Source of the DNA: Chordicoccus furentiruminis
GTDB taxonomy: Bacteria > Bacillota > Clostridia > Lachnospirales > Lachnospiraceae
DNA length: 64,000 bases
Direction of reading: 5' to 3'
NCBI RefSeq assembly: GCF_019355395.1
Contig: NZ_CP048829.1
Coordinates: forward strand, 2,583,001 to 2,647,000
Below the pieces are notes generated by a model. The model worked only from the letters and a program-made list of their open reading frames with translations. It was not told where the DNA came from and did no database searches. The position numbers and the translations under genes were made by a program. Positions 1 to 9,800 of this stretch are shown here, one piece after another (positions within the stretch are counted from its first letter, which is position 1; every line of letters starts with the position of its first letter).

Positions 1-300
1 TGCTATCAGGCTGTCAGCCGGAGAAATCTGGATGAGACGGCTCCGGAATATCACTGCAAATCTCCCGGCGCGTCGGAGGGGTACCGTTTTTCGAACGCGA
101 TGGACAACCCCGGCTTCATCGGCACGGATGACATCCGGCACCGCTACAGGCCAATGGGCTTCCGCCACTTCAAAATCGAGGGCAGGGGGCTGGGAAGCGC
201 GCTTATTCTGGAATTTCTGCTCTATTACATGACCCGTCCGGAGTATCAGATACACGTGAGAGAGGCGATCTATCTCGACAGCATGCTGGATCTGTTCTAA
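1..300 (+). CDS. U32-peptidase-like protein, C-terminal fragment
   Basis: The reading frame is open from the first base of the window and stops at 298-300, so only about the last 99 residues are present. The fragment holds the motif GFRHFKIEGRGLG, which resembles the FKIEGR signature of the U32 collagenase-like peptidase family, preceded by two cysteines in the first 20 visible residues. Family membership rests on this motif alone; the start and the catalytic core are outside the window. Nothing indicates truncation other than the window edge. Confidence 0.5.
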   Translation, partial: CYQAVSRRNLDETAPEYHCKSPGASEGYRFSNAMDNPGFIGTDDIRHRYRPMGFRHFKIEGRGLGSALILEFLLYYMTRPEYQIHVREAIYLDSMLDLF

Positions 301-395
301 GCGGCGGAATATCCGGCATTTGATCCGGAAATGCAGGGGACAGCCGGATCCTGCGGGATGCGGCCGCGCAGCCGGACCGGCTTTACCAGGGAGAC

Positions 396-599
396 TCAGA
401 TCGCTTCCGGGGGAAACAGTTCCCGTACGGTCCGGTGATAGTATTCCGCGAGACGGAGCGCCGTGTAGACGTTCGGATACTGTACGCCGTATTCGTAGCG
501 GTAGAGCGTTTTCGGATCGATGTACAGATCCGCTGCGGCCCGAACCCGGGTGAGTCCCGCTTCTTTGCGGCATTTCAACAAATTATTCGGCATTTTCAT
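396..599 (-). CDS. Small XRE-family helix-turn-helix protein
   Basis: A 67-aa protein made almost entirely of one Cro/C1-type helix-turn-helix (LLKCRKEAGLTRVRAAADLY, then the recognition-helix region IDPKTLYRYEYG). The start is the ATG at 599, preceded by a G-rich ribosome site (AGGGGGGGA). A longer frame exists upstream but has no better site. It lies 44 bp downstream of the S24 repressor on the same strand, so the two are probably co-transcribed. It has no sensor domain and may act as a Cro-like partner of the larger repressor. DNA binding is known for the family; the partner role is inference. Confidence 0.7.
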   Translation of the reverse strand: MKMPNNLLKCRKEAGLTRVRAAADLYIDPKTLYRYEYGVQYPNVYTALRLAEYYHRTVRELFPPEAI

Positions 600-643
600 C
601 TTGTGATTCCCCCCCTTTTTTTCTGTATTCATGTCAGTTGGCA

Positions 644-1375
644 TCAAGTCGTCCGGCAGACCTTCCCGAAGATGCGGAAGGCGTCATGATCCGGCCGCAC
701 CGGAATCGGCGGGTACTTCGGGTTCAGCGAGATCAGAAAGGTCCCGTCGGCGCCGTTCCTGAGCTTTTTGATATAAGCGCTGTCGTTGAGGGAGAAGATA
801 CCGATCTCTCCGTCCTCCAGCGTTTCCTGCCGGTGCACATACACCATGTCGTGATCGTGAAAGACCGGCTCCATGCTGTCTCCGCTGACCGTGACGGCGA
901 AATCGGCGCCTTTTGCGTCTTTTGCGGGAACCTCGATCGCGGTGTAGTAATCGGAATCCAGAAAATCCCCGGTTCCGGCGGATACTCTTGCGTCGTAGAG
1001 CCGGAGTTTTCGCATTCTGGCTTTTCCTGACGGGGCGGGATTGTACGGGATGACATTCGGTTTCTTCAGATAGCTCGCCGGATGGATCAGCAGATCAATG
1101 TAGGAGAGCGCCTTCTGTTTCCCTTCCTCGTTCAGCATAGCCAGCGGATCGTTCGGGTTGCTGCCGAAGTATTCTTCCAGACAGTCCGGGATCTGCAGAA
1201 TCCGGCACACATGGAGAAAAACCCGCGCGGAGATCTCGTTTCGTCCGGTTTCCCATGCGGAGACGCTTTTGAAGCCGACGTCGATGCCTTCTTCCTGCAG
1301 CCTCTGCGCAAGATCAATCTGAGACATATGCGCCTTTTTTCGGTAGGATTTGATGATCGTGCCGATGTTTTCCAT
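644..1375 (-). CDS. LexA-like self-cleaving repressor (XRE HTH plus S24 peptidase)
   Basis: 243 aa. Residues about 5-60 are an XRE helix-turn-helix (SQIDLAQRLQEEGIDVGFKSV). The C-terminal half is an S24 peptidase: an Ala133-Gly134 cleavage site (VSAGTGDF), the nucleophile Ser167 in SGDSMEP and the likely general base Lys203 in AYIKKL. In this family the RecA-ssDNA filament triggers autocleavage, which inactivates the repressor. A ribosome site, AGAGGTGA, precedes the ATG. The gene is divergent from a Y-family DNA polymerase, so the polymerase is the likely target. All catalytic residues are present, so cleavage should be possible. Whether it also controls other SOS genes cannot be seen here. 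Confidence 0.88.
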   Translation of the reverse strand: MENIGTIIKSYRKKAHMSQIDLAQRLQEEGIDVGFKSVSAWETGRNEISARVFLHVCRILQIPDCLEEYFGSNPNDPLAMLNEEGKQKALSYIDLLIHPASYLKKPNVIPYNPAPSGKARMRKLRLYDARVSAGTGDFLDSDYYTAIEVPAKDAKGADFAVTVSGDSMEPVFHDHDMVYVHRQETLEDGEIGIFSLNDSAYIKKLRNGADGTFLISLNPKYPPIPVRPDHDAFRIFGKVCRTT

Positions 1376-1695
1376 GAGTCACCTCTTTCTGCCGTTCCCG
1401 ATGATCCGTCTGCAGACATCTGATTTGCGGAGATTTTTTCTATCCTCCGTTATATATGCAGAATAGCATAGCAGCCTTTGATTATCAATGAAAATCTATT
1501 GAAAAACGAAACAATGGCCGAATCGACCGTTTTATTCTCCGGTCAATGGCTTTATACTGTCCGTGCAGAGAAAGAAAACGACGCAGAAGCCGGACTTCTT
1601 TTGCAAGACTCCGTCGGCGGAGGAAAGAAACCTTTTGGGGATGTCAGGGAAGATCATGGCGGCGTCACCATCCGGATGGGAGGAGCGTGAGGGAG
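1376..1695. promoter_or_regulatory. Divergent control region between S24 repressor and DNA polymerase
   Basis: About 320 bp without a gene, AT-rich around 1440-1530. It must hold the promoters of both divergent genes. An inverted repeat TCAAT-8-ATTGA lies at 1485-1502, and a wider AAAACG/CGTTTT pair surrounds 1503-1535. Either could be the repressor operator. No CGAAC-type Gram-positive LexA box was seen. Operator assignment is inference. Confidence 0.4.
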
Positions 1696-3015
1696 ATGGC
1701 AGACCGGATTATTCTGCATGTCGACTGCAACTGTTTTTATGCCTCTGTGGAAATGCTGTATCACCCGGAGTATGACGGAAAGCCGCTCGCGGTCGGAGGG
1801 GATCCGGAGGAGCGGCACGGTATTGTCCTCACGGCGAACTATATCGCGAAGAGGCGGGGCGTGAAGACCGGCATGGCGCTCTGGCAGGCAAGGCAGTGCT
1901 GCCCGGATCTGATTTTCGTTCCGCCGAGGATGTATCTGTATATCCGGTTCTCCCGCATGGCAAGGGCGATTTATCAGGAATTCTCCGACCGGGTGGAGAG
2001 TTTCGGGCTCGATGAGTGCTGGATCGATCTCACGGAGAGCTGCGGGATGCTGGGAGACCGGACGCGGACGATCGAAAACGGGTATCGGATCGCGCGGGAG
2101 ATCAGCACGCGGGTTCGCCGGGAACTCGGAATCACGGTCAGCATCGGCGTTTCCTGGAACAAGATTTACGCGAAGCTCGGAAGCGACTACAGGAAGCCGG
2201 ACGCCATCACGGTCTTTGACCGGAACAATTACAGGAAGCTGATCTATCCGCTTCCTGTATCGGACCTGCTGTATGTCGGAAGGCGGACGGACAGAAAGCT
2301 TGCCCAATACGGCATCCGTACCATCGGGCAGCTGGCGGGAACGGATCCGGTCTATCTGAAGGAGTGGTTCGGCAAGATCGGGCTGATGCTGTCCGTGTTT
2401 GCCCGGGGAGAGGATCAGACACCGGTGAATGATCTTGGCGTGGAAACACCGGTCAAGAGCGTCGGAAACAGCACGACGACGCCCCGGGATCTTGTGAACA
2501 ACGAGGACGTCCGGCTGGTGCTGTATCTTCTTTCGGAAAGCGTTTCAGAGCGGCTGAGACAGCAGCGTGCGGAGGGTCAGGTCGTCTCCGTATATGTCCG
2601 TGACAATGAGCTCCGGGGCTTCCGCCAGCAGAAAAAGCTGTCCGAACCGACCAGCATCTCAGGAGAGATCGAGGAGGCGGCTTTTTCCGTGTTTCAGCGG
2701 CTGTACCGCTGGGAGAAGCCGATCCGGAGCATCGGAATCAGCGTCGGCGATCTGAAACCGGAGAACCAGCCGCGGCAGCTGAATCTGTTCGTGAATGAAC
2801 AGCGCCGCGAGCGCCAGATGAGGGCGGATCGGATGGTCTCCCTCATCCGCCGCCGGTACGGTTATTCCGCCGTTCAGAGGGGCATCATGCATGAAGACCG
2901 GTATCTGTCCTCTTTGAACGCGGCGGCGGAGGATCACATGATCCATCCGCACTCCTATCTGGAGCACGGCAACCGGAGCGGCTGTGAAACCGTGCTTCTT
3001 TCGGAGGACAGATAA
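1696..3015 (+). CDS. Y-family (DinB/UmuC-type) translesion DNA polymerase
   Basis: 439 aa. The start is the ATG at 1696 with GGGAGGAGCGTGAGGG just upstream; the open frame extends further but without a site. The palm carries Asp10 (LHVDCNCFYASVE) and the catalytic pair Asp106-Glu107 (ESFGLDECWIDLT). Helix-hairpin-helix and little-finger regions follow, the latter containing SVGNSTTTPRDL. The enzyme copies past DNA lesions with low fidelity. Its position opposite a self-cleaving repressor makes damage induction likely. The length fits the UvrX/YqjW-like Firmicutes branch rather than housekeeping Pol IV, but that placement is inference. The stop codon lies inside the first unit of a tandem repeat. 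Confidence 0.92.
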   Translation: MADRIILHVDCNCFYASVEMLYHPEYDGKPLAVGGDPEERHGIVLTANYIAKRRGVKTGMALWQARQCCPDLIFVPPRMYLYIRFSRMARAIYQEFSDRVESFGLDECWIDLTESCGMLGDRTRTIENGYRIAREISTRVRRELGITVSIGVSWNKIYAKLGSDYRKPDAITVFDRNNYRKLIYPLPVSDLLYVGRRTDRKLAQYGIRTIGQLAGTDPVYLKEWFGKIGLMLSVFARGEDQTPVNDLGVETPVKSVGNSTTTPRDLVNNEDVRLVLYLLSESVSERLRQQRAEGQVVSVYVRDNELRGFRQQKKLSEPTSISGEIEEAAFSVFQRLYRWEKPIRSIGISVGDLKPENQPRQLNLFVNEQRRERQMRADRMVSLIRRRYGYSAVQRGIMHEDRYLSSLNAAAEDHMIHPHSYLEHGNRSGCETVLLSEDR

Positions 3016-3233
3016 GCGGAACCGAGCATAAGACGGCGGCCTCTTTGGGGACAGATAAGCGGAGCTGAGCGTGGAATGATGCTTCGCTCGGAGGACAGAC
3101 AAGTGGAACTGAGCATAAGATGGTGGCCCTTTCGGGGACAGATAAGCGGAGCTGAGCATGAAAGGCCGTTTCTGTCTGGAGCATATGAGCAGAATGAGCA
3201 TGATATGCTGCTGCCGGAGGGCAGGTGAGCGGA
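3003..3233 (+). repeat. Six-unit tandem repeat, period about 43 bp
   Basis: The core ACAGATAAGCGG recurs at 3008, 3051, 3095 (as ACAGACAAGTGG), 3138, 3181 (GCATATGAGCAG) and 3221 (GCAGGTGAGCGG). The steps are 43, 44, 43, 43 and 40 bp, with GAACTGAGCATAAGA-like sequence in each unit. Unit 1 contains the stop codon of the polymerase and the last unit supplies the ribosome site of the next gene. Later units diverge progressively. There are no unique spacers, so it is not CRISPR. Confidence 0.85.
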
Positions 3234-3584
3234 ATGGGTGTCTATGATTATCATCATGATTCGGGACGTTCGGACCGTCCCGGCGTGCCGCTTGCGGAAA
3301 ATGTGCAGGAGACACAGGAGATCAGTCCGAATAAGGCGTATGTCGAGGTGATCGCGGATTTTTCTTCCGACGGAAGAATGAAGCCGCTTCACATTGTCTG
3401 GGAGGACGGCCGTTCCTATGATATCGACCGGATCCTCCGCGTGGACAGGCGCGCCAGCCTCAAGGCGGGAGGCGCCGGGATCCGGTATGTCTGTCGGATT
3501 CTCGGACAGAAAGTCGAACTGTACTATGAAGAGAACGGGTGCTGGTTCGTGAACCGGAAGCAGCCAAACGGACATGTTCAATGA
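3234..3584 (+). CDS. Small conserved protein linked to Y-family polymerase
   Basis: 116 aa, with no transmembrane segment. The start is ambiguous: ATG 3234 has AGGTGA five bases upstream, while GTG 3225 has GGAGG only four bases away. The C-terminal 70 residues look like a compact beta-rich domain (IVWEDGRSYDIDRIL, then VELYYEENGCWFV), reminiscent of small DUF6504/YolD-like partners encoded beside error-prone polymerases. It follows the polymerase by about 220 bp of tandem repeat on the same strand. A function in polymerase regulation is inference from position; I do not recognise the family with certainty. Confidence 0.65.
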   Translation: MGVYDYHHDSGRSDRPGVPLAENVQETQEISPNKAYVEVIADFSSDGRMKPLHIVWEDGRSYDIDRILRVDRRASLKAGGAGIRYVCRILGQKVELYYEENGCWFVNRKQPNGHVQ

Positions 3585-3961
3585 GGAGGACCCGAGGAAT
3601 CCTGTGATTTGGTTCCGATTCCGGAAAGATCTGGTTTGTCAGATGTTTTAACAAATCATGATTCAGATGGAGTATGATGGAAGCTGAACACAGGAACCGT
3701 TCAGAGAAGATATGGCATTGCCGGATTAGGCCGGAAATCTCAATGCGGAGGCAAAGAATCGGATCCGCGGGAGAAAAGGCAGTGAGAATATGAAGGAAAG
3801 CAAGATGACGGCCGGTAGGAACTGGATCGCTTTGCACTTGCTGATTTTGCTGCGATGGCAAGAAAAAAGGAACGGACTGACATTTTCCCGCCAGGCGGAA
3901 ACAGGACCGATGCGGAGAAACAAAGCCGGAAGGATCAGCCGATGGAGAGGAGAAAATCACT
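3585..3961. other. 377-bp gap without a recognised gene
   Basis: Lies between the small polymerase-linked protein and the GNAT gene. A 67-codon frame at 3790-3993 overlaps the GNAT start and has no family resemblance, so I do not call it. The gap probably holds the promoter of the GNAT-Wadjet operon, but no convincing -35/-10 pair was found. Confidence 0.5.
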
Positions 3962-4510
3962 ATGAAATATGGCCCGATTTTTGTAAAGGATAAAGAAGGG
4001 TGCCTGATCGAACTTCGCCATGCGGATGAGTCTGACGCCGCTGCCATGCTCGAGTATCTGACCGTTACGGCGGGAGAAACGCCTTATTTGATCCGGGAGC
4101 CGCAGGAAATCACGCTTACGCTGGAACAGGAGAAGGCATTCCTGAGGGCGAAGGCCGACTCGGAAAGAGAGCTCATGCTTTCCGCCTTTATGGACGGAAA
4201 GTATGTGGGCAACTGTTCCCTGATGAGGATCGGAAGTTATAAGCGCTATGCTCACCGGTGTGATGTTGCGATCGCCTTATATCAGAAATACTGCGGAAGA
4301 GGAATCGGAAAACAGATGCTGGAAACGGTTCTGAAAGAAGCGGAAAGGGCGGGATACGAGCAGGCGGAACTGGAAGTGATGAGCAGCAATAAAAGCGCCA
4401 TCGCACTCTATGAAAAACTTGGATTCAAAAGGTATGGCTTGTTTCCAAACAATATGAAATACAGTGACGGAAGCTGTGATGATGCATTCTGGATGATGAA
4501 GCGGCTGTGA
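3962..4510 (+). CDS. GNAT-family N-acetyltransferase
   Basis: 182 aa, start ATG 3962 with GGAGAGGAG about 8 bases before. The acetyl-CoA-binding loop is QKYCGRGIGKQML (R/Q-x-x-G-x-G/A), followed by the conserved VMSSNKSAIALYEKLGFKR that ends the GNAT fold. Family members transfer acetyl groups to small molecules, ribosomal proteins or toxins; the substrate here is not evident. It ends 25 bp before jetA on the same strand, with no terminator between, so it is likely co-transcribed with the Wadjet operon. An accessory role in defence is possible but unproven. Confidence 0.88.
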   Translation: MKYGPIFVKDKEGCLIELRHADESDAAAMLEYLTVTAGETPYLIREPQEITLTLEQEKAFLRAKADSERELMLSAFMDGKYVGNCSLMRIGSYKRYAHRCDVAIALYQKYCGRGIGKQMLETVLKEAERAGYEQAELEVMSSNKSAIALYEKLGFKRYGLFPNNMKYSDGSCDDAFWMMKRL

Positions 4511-4535
4511 GCCGGAGCTGTGCAAGGGGAGAGGA

Positions 4536-6116
4536 ATGGGGAAACTTTTTGAAAATCTGCCGAGGCGCTTTTTCAACCCGCTTGCGGCGACGGCGAACGG
4601 AGGCAGCCAGCAGCAGTTTTATGCGGAATGCATTCTCGTCATCAACGGTCTTTTTGCGGACCGGACGCAGGTGAGCCGGGACGATCTGAAGGATGAGATT
4701 GTCAGCCTGCTGCTTGCGGATCACATTCAGTCCATCGATGAGACGGATATGCAGGCTGCCTCTGGCAACGGTGGATCTGGATCAAAATACGGAGGGGATC
4801 CGGCCGGTGAGCAGGGACAGCCGCCGGAGGAGCGGATGGCGAACCACGTCATCAGCTATCTGTCTGATGAGGAGGTGGGCTGGATCGAGGAAGGCATCGA
4901 TTCGAGAACCTACAGCCGGACGTATATGCTCACCGAACAGGGTATGATGCTGGCGGATTACATCCAGCGGGCTTCCTCCATGAAGCTGGATGAGATGTCC
5001 AATTATCTCTACAATACCTATCTTGTGCTCGATGATTTCACCAGACACAGAAAAGAGCGGGAGGACCATAACCCGTATACGCTGGTGATCGTCAATGCCT
5101 ACACGAATATCAAATCGCTTGCTTCTTCGCTGAAAATGCTGCGCCGTTCCATCAAACGGATTGTGCAGAAGGTCACCGGAAAACTGACGTTTCAGGAATT
5201 GATGGACAATCTGGGGGACTATATCGACGGCGATTTTATCGGGGAATTCACCCGGCTGGTCGACAGCGAAAACGCTTCGCTGTTCCGGGGACCGATTACC
5301 GCGTCGCTGAAAAGGCTGATGGACGCTCCGGAGACGGAAGCGCTTTTTATCCGGGACTGCATGAAGGCGGGGAAAGAGGAGCATCTTACATGGGAAGAAG
5401 CGCGGATCCGCGTCTATGAGCAGGTCACGTTTATCGAGGATTTCCTCACGGACGGGTATCTGAACCTTGTCCGGGATATCCGGAATCAGATGGTGGAATA
5501 CATTATGACGGTCCGTCTGAAGCTGAAGATGACGATGGACATCGCGGATAACGCGCAGGAGGTGCTCGGCCGGTTTATCCGGAAGCTCTCTGAGTACACT
5601 GCAGGAGAGGACACGCCGGAGTCTGCGCTCGCGGCCTTCCGGATTCTGGAGAATTACTACATTTCAGCCGGTTCTGTAAAAAACGGGATCAGGAGACGTG
5701 AGAAAATCAGGAACCGGGCAGCGGAACAGACGGTGCTTACGAAAGAAGAGATTCTTGAGGAACAGGAAAAAATGCGGCGGATGGGGGATGTGCCTTACAC
5801 GAGGGATAAAATGCGCCGCTATACTGAGAAATATAAAATCAATGGCAGGGTGCGCGCCGCCGATCTTCCGCTGGACACAAAAGAGGACGCTCTGGCGGAT
5901 GTGGCGGCCGCGGCCTTTGCGCCGGCGAATCGGATGGATGTATATGTGGATGATGATTATATCAGAACCGATCATGTGCAGCTGCGGGATTTTACACTGA
6001 CAGACAGCGCGGTTCCTGACGGAGCAGACAGTGGCCGGGATCGGATTGAGCGGGGAGCCGGCGAAATGCAGAGCACCTTATCCCGAAAGAAGGAGCCGGA
6101 GGAGACCAATGGATGA
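4536..6116 (+). CDS. jetA: Wadjet protein JetA (MukF-like kleisin)
   Basis: 526 aa, start ATG 4536 with GGGGAGAGG upstream. The N-terminal MGKLFENLPRRFFNPLA followed by an acidic, helix-rich protein matches the Wadjet JetA family formerly called DUF5716. The assignment is supported by the complete jetB-jetC-jetD series behind it. In Wadjet, JetA is the kleisin that bridges the JetC ATPase heads and recruits JetB. The complex extrudes circular plasmid DNA, which JetD then cuts. The stop overlaps the start of jetB. The DUF5716-type subunit suggests a type III-like Wadjet, but the subtype needs a profile search. Confidence 0.85.
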   Translation: MGKLFENLPRRFFNPLAATANGGSQQQFYAECILVINGLFADRTQVSRDDLKDEIVSLLLADHIQSIDETDMQAASGNGGSGSKYGGDPAGEQGQPPEERMANHVISYLSDEEVGWIEEGIDSRTYSRTYMLTEQGMMLADYIQRASSMKLDEMSNYLYNTYLVLDDFTRHRKEREDHNPYTLVIVNAYTNIKSLASSLKMLRRSIKRIVQKVTGKLTFQELMDNLGDYIDGDFIGEFTRLVDSENASLFRGPITASLKRLMDAPETEALFIRDCMKAGKEEHLTWEEARIRVYEQVTFIEDFLTDGYLNLVRDIRNQMVEYIMTVRLKLKMTMDIADNAQEVLGRFIRKLSEYTAGEDTPESALAAFRILENYYISAGSVKNGIRRREKIRNRAAEQTVLTKEEILEEQEKMRRMGDVPYTRDKMRRYTEKYKINGRVRAADLPLDTKEDALADVAAAAFAPANRMDVYVDDDYIRTDHVQLRDFTLTDSAVPDGADSGRDRIERGAGEMQSTLSRKKEPEETNG

Positions 6117-6825
6117 CAATCTGACATTTGAGCAGTGGTATCAGGATCTTTCCGCAAAGGAACAGGAGATGATGAGGCGGGGAATACGGATCCTTCTCTC
6201 CAGGACGTTTCTCATCAAAACAAGGGAGCGGGAACTGTTCGGCTTCTTTGCGAGAAATGCACCGCACATGGAAACGTATTTTGCGCCGATGGGGTATGCC
6301 ATGTTCCTTGAACGGGATTACGGCATCATCATGCTGCGCGACCGGCAGGAAGAGAAAGTGGACGCGCAGGAGACAGCGGCCATCAACAGAAAGGTTTTCT
6401 CCATCCGGGAGAGCGTGATTTACTGCGCGCTTGCGTGGATTTTCATGGAACGGATGAGCGGAAGCCTGGATCGATCCGTTGCGATCCGGCCGGACGTACT
6501 GACCAGAACGCTCGAACAGTTCGGAATCGGCGCCGGATACCGCACGGAGTTTAACAGGACGCAGATCACGGACGCTCTGAAAACGCTGCAGCGCTTTTCA
6601 CTGGTCAATGTGAAAGGGACGCTTGGAGATGAGGACTGCGCCCTTGTTCTGTATCCAACGCTCCTGTTCGGGCTGGATCTCAGGGCCATTGAGGATATGA
6701 TCAGCCAGAAAAGGGAAAGCTATCAGGTCTATTATGCCAAGGCACCGGAAGCGGCTGATGACGGGCAGGAAACCGGGACCGAACCGGAAGACGGGGACGG
6801 GCCGGAAGCGGAGGAGTTTACATGA
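6109..6825 (+). CDS. jetB: Wadjet protein JetB (MukE-like, DUF4194)
   Basis: 238 aa, start ATG 6109 with CCGGAGGAG just upstream, overlapping the jetA stop by 8 bases. The protein has winged-helix-like segments (LLSRTFLIKTRERELFGFF near residue 30; ITDALKTLQRFSLVNVKGTL near 160) and a strongly acidic tail of about 25 residues. In the complex JetB is the MukE-like KITE subunit that binds the kleisin and DNA. It is translationally coupled to both neighbours: its TGA overlaps the jetC ATG. The longer in-frame extension upstream lies inside jetA and is rejected. Confidence 0.85.
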   Translation: MDDNLTFEQWYQDLSAKEQEMMRRGIRILLSRTFLIKTRERELFGFFARNAPHMETYFAPMGYAMFLERDYGIIMLRDRQEEKVDAQETAAINRKVFSIRESVIYCALAWIFMERMSGSLDRSVAIRPDVLTRTLEQFGIGAGYRTEFNRTQITDALKTLQRFSLVNVKGTLGDEDCALVLYPTLLFGLDLRAIEDMISQKRESYQVYYAKAPEAADDGQETGTEPEDGDGPEAEEFT

Positions 6826-9800
6826 ATCAGTCGGAAGCGATGAAGCGGACGAGAACACTGGAGGATGTACTGATCACCAACTGGGCGGTCTATACCTGCA
6901 CCCATTTCAAGATCAGAAATTCCGCTCTGATCACAGGAGCGAATGAGTCCGGGAAGTCTACGATCATTGATGCGCTGACGTATGCGATGTTCGGTATCAC
7001 GGATTTTAATATTCAGGCCGGAGCCGGAGAGGACGAACGTTCCGTTCTCGCGTATGTGCGGGGCGATACAAAGGACAACGAGGAACGTTACCTTCGCGGG
7101 GATCAGGACGTGACCAGCTGTATCGCGGTGGACATTTTTAATCCGGCTGACGGATCCTATGTCACGGAAGGCGTCTGCATCGAACTCTATCGTGACGACT
7201 CACAGACAAGGGCCAAATGGTTCGTCGTGCCGGGCGCGAAGATCAGCGACATCAATTTTTATCAGAAAACCGGAAATACGGTTTCGTTCACATCCAGACA
7301 GGATCTTCGGTTCAGAGGAAAGCCGCTGAATTTCTACAAGCGGGAAGAAGGAATCGCGACGTTTCTCCGGCTCTGCGGACTGAGACTCGGTCAGGGCGGC
7401 GTCCGTGAGCTGCGCGGAAAAATCAAACGACTGCTTGCCTGCGGGAAGAAAAAGATGGATATTGACCGCTTCGTACGGGAGTCCATCTTCGAGGAGGATA
7501 CAACCGCGCAGAGCTCGCTGGACAATATTCTGCGGCACAAGGCGGAGTTTGAGAAGCTGGAAGAGGATCTGAAGAAGCTGAATGAGGAAAAGACGCTGCT
7601 TCAGAGGATTGAGGAGCAGTATCTTCAGGTGCTTTCACTCGATGCGGAATCGGTCCGTCGCGGAATCGCGCAGAAAAAGTACCTGTACATGAAGCTGAAA
7701 AACGCGGACGATGAGCTGGAGCGGAACATTGATGATGTGAAGAGCCGCATGCGGGTACTGGAGAAAAAAGAGAAGACGGCGCAGCAGGCTTTTGATGAAG
7801 CGGACGGGGAACTGATCCGGGCCTCAACTGCTGTGCACGAGGGGCAGCGGCCGATCGAGGAGCTGAAGAACAAGCTGCATCTTGATGAAGAGAGCCGGGA
7901 TGCGATGGAGGATTCCGTCCGTTCTCTCCGTGAACTGAAAAAGAAGGCGGAGAGCCTTTTCAGCGGACAGGAAGACGTCACGGTTCCGGACGAGCTGTAT
8001 GAAGCGATCGGGCACGCGGGAGAAGCCTCTGCGGATGAAAAGGAGACCGTCCGGGTTCTTCAGAAGCTTGAACACAAGAGAGAGGCGCTTTACCGGGATT
8101 ATCAGCAGCGTAAAGAGGAGACCGGCTACGCCCTGCGCGACCTACGCAGGGGGCTGGAGAAATTAAATGGGGAGATCCGGACGCTGCAGCAGAATAAAAA
8201 GGTGCTGCCGGACGGAATGGAAGAGGAACTGGCTGTCCTCAAGAGGGAGGCGGAGCGTGCCGGCCTTCATACGGAAATCCGGCTTGTCTGCGATCTTGTA
8301 AATGAGATCGATCCGAAATGGCAGATGGCGGCGGAAACCTTTCTCGGCGGACGGCGCTTCAATGTGGTCGCGGAGCCGGAAGCCGTTCCCGGACTTTTGC
8401 GGATTGTGGACGAGAAGAATCTGTATCAGATCTACCTCGTGCTGACCAATCAGATGGATGATATTCCGGCGCAGGCTCCGGGCGGTTCTTTAGCGGCCCG
8501 TTTTCAGATCGCGAATCTCTATGCGCGGAAGTATATCAATTATACCTGCGGAAATCTGAAGTGCGTAGAGACGCGGCAGGAATTGAATGATCACCCGAAG
8601 GGCGCGATTATGCCGAACGGTATGCTGGCAAGAGGCATTGTCGGCAGCAAGATGAAGCCGGTGCGGGACCTTGTTTTCGGCAAGGACGCGGTTCTGCGGA
8701 TGCTTGAACAGAAAAAAGAGCAGCGGGTCGTGATACAGAAGCAGGCCGCTTCCCTCGAGGGACAGGAGAGGCGCTTCGCGAAGCTGGCGGAGCAGGCTTT
8801 CGGAGCCAGCTTTGCGCCGGAACATTATGACACGACGGCGCCGAAGATGCTTCTGAAGCTGAAAGAAGAGATTGAAGCGACAAAGCGGGATATTCGGGCG
8901 CTGCAGAACAATCCGTCGGCGAAACGGCTGATGGATATGTATGTGGCGGCATCGGAAAGAAGAGAGCAGGCGCAGAAGGCGCTGACAGACGTTCAGAGCG
9001 AACGTAAGGCTGAAGCGCGGGCTGCCCTCGCGGCGGAGGAAAGCCTGCGGTCCGGACGAAGCGATGAGAAAAAACGGCAGGATGACTATGAAACGGCCGC
9101 TGCGCTTCACCCGGAGGAAAAGAAGGCGGCGGACGAACTGTATGAAAAGCAGAAGGACAACGTCGAAGGAAGTCTTCTGAGAGCGATTCAGGATGTGAAC
9201 AAACGCCTTGGGGACGCGACCAACGGTATGCTGGAAGCGATGTTCCGGTACAATGCCAGCCATACCGGCTATGTGGCGGATAAGGGCGGTGCGAAAAAGT
9301 ACATCGAACGGCTGGACGAACTCCGCACAAAGGACATTGAAGAGACAAAGAACAGGATCAAGGCGAAGGCGCAGACGATTTCCGACACCTTCATGCGCGA
9401 TTTCGTTGAGGTAATTTACGCCAGGATCCGCAGCATGCAGGAGCAGAAGGATGCCATCAACGCGATGCTGAAGGCGCATAGGTTCGGTGACAAGAATTAC
9501 TCGCTGATCATGAAAGCCAGGAACAGCGCGGACATGAAGGCGTTCTTCACGATCGCACAGAAAATCGATGAACTCGGTTCGGCTGATACGCTGGAAGTCT
9601 ATCTGAACATGAACAGCCGGTTCCTGCAGGAGCAGGGAATGGCCGATGCGTTTGAGGAGTTCCGGGATACGGTGCTGAACGCGGACGATGTGACGGAATA
9701 TACGGACTACCGGAACTATTACGGCTATGACTTCTTCATAAACGACGGGCAGCATACGGCTTATCTGTCAAAATCGCAGGGGATCTATTCCGGAGGCGGG

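Noticed and set aside
1376-1695. Classical Gram-positive LexA box (CGAAC...GTTCG) upstream of the polymerase
   Set aside because: No such sequence was found; only the TCAAT/ATTGA repeat is present.
3003-3233. CRISPR-like array suspected from 43-bp periodicity
   Set aside because: Whole units are repeated with gradual drift and no spacer/repeat alternation.
2659-3315. Long minus-strand frame (218 codons) with a repeated peptide (LSSAYLSPK-like)
   Set aside because: The repetition is just the antisense reading of the 43-bp tandem repeat, and the rest lies opposite the polymerase gene with no ribosome site.
3790-3993. 67-codon frame before the GNAT gene
   Set aside because: It has a weak start, overlaps the well-supported GNAT start and shows no family features.
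8490-9755. 421-codon minus-strand frame inside jetC
   Set aside because: Antisense shadow of a GC-rich coding region; no family resemblance, and jetC motifs are intact.
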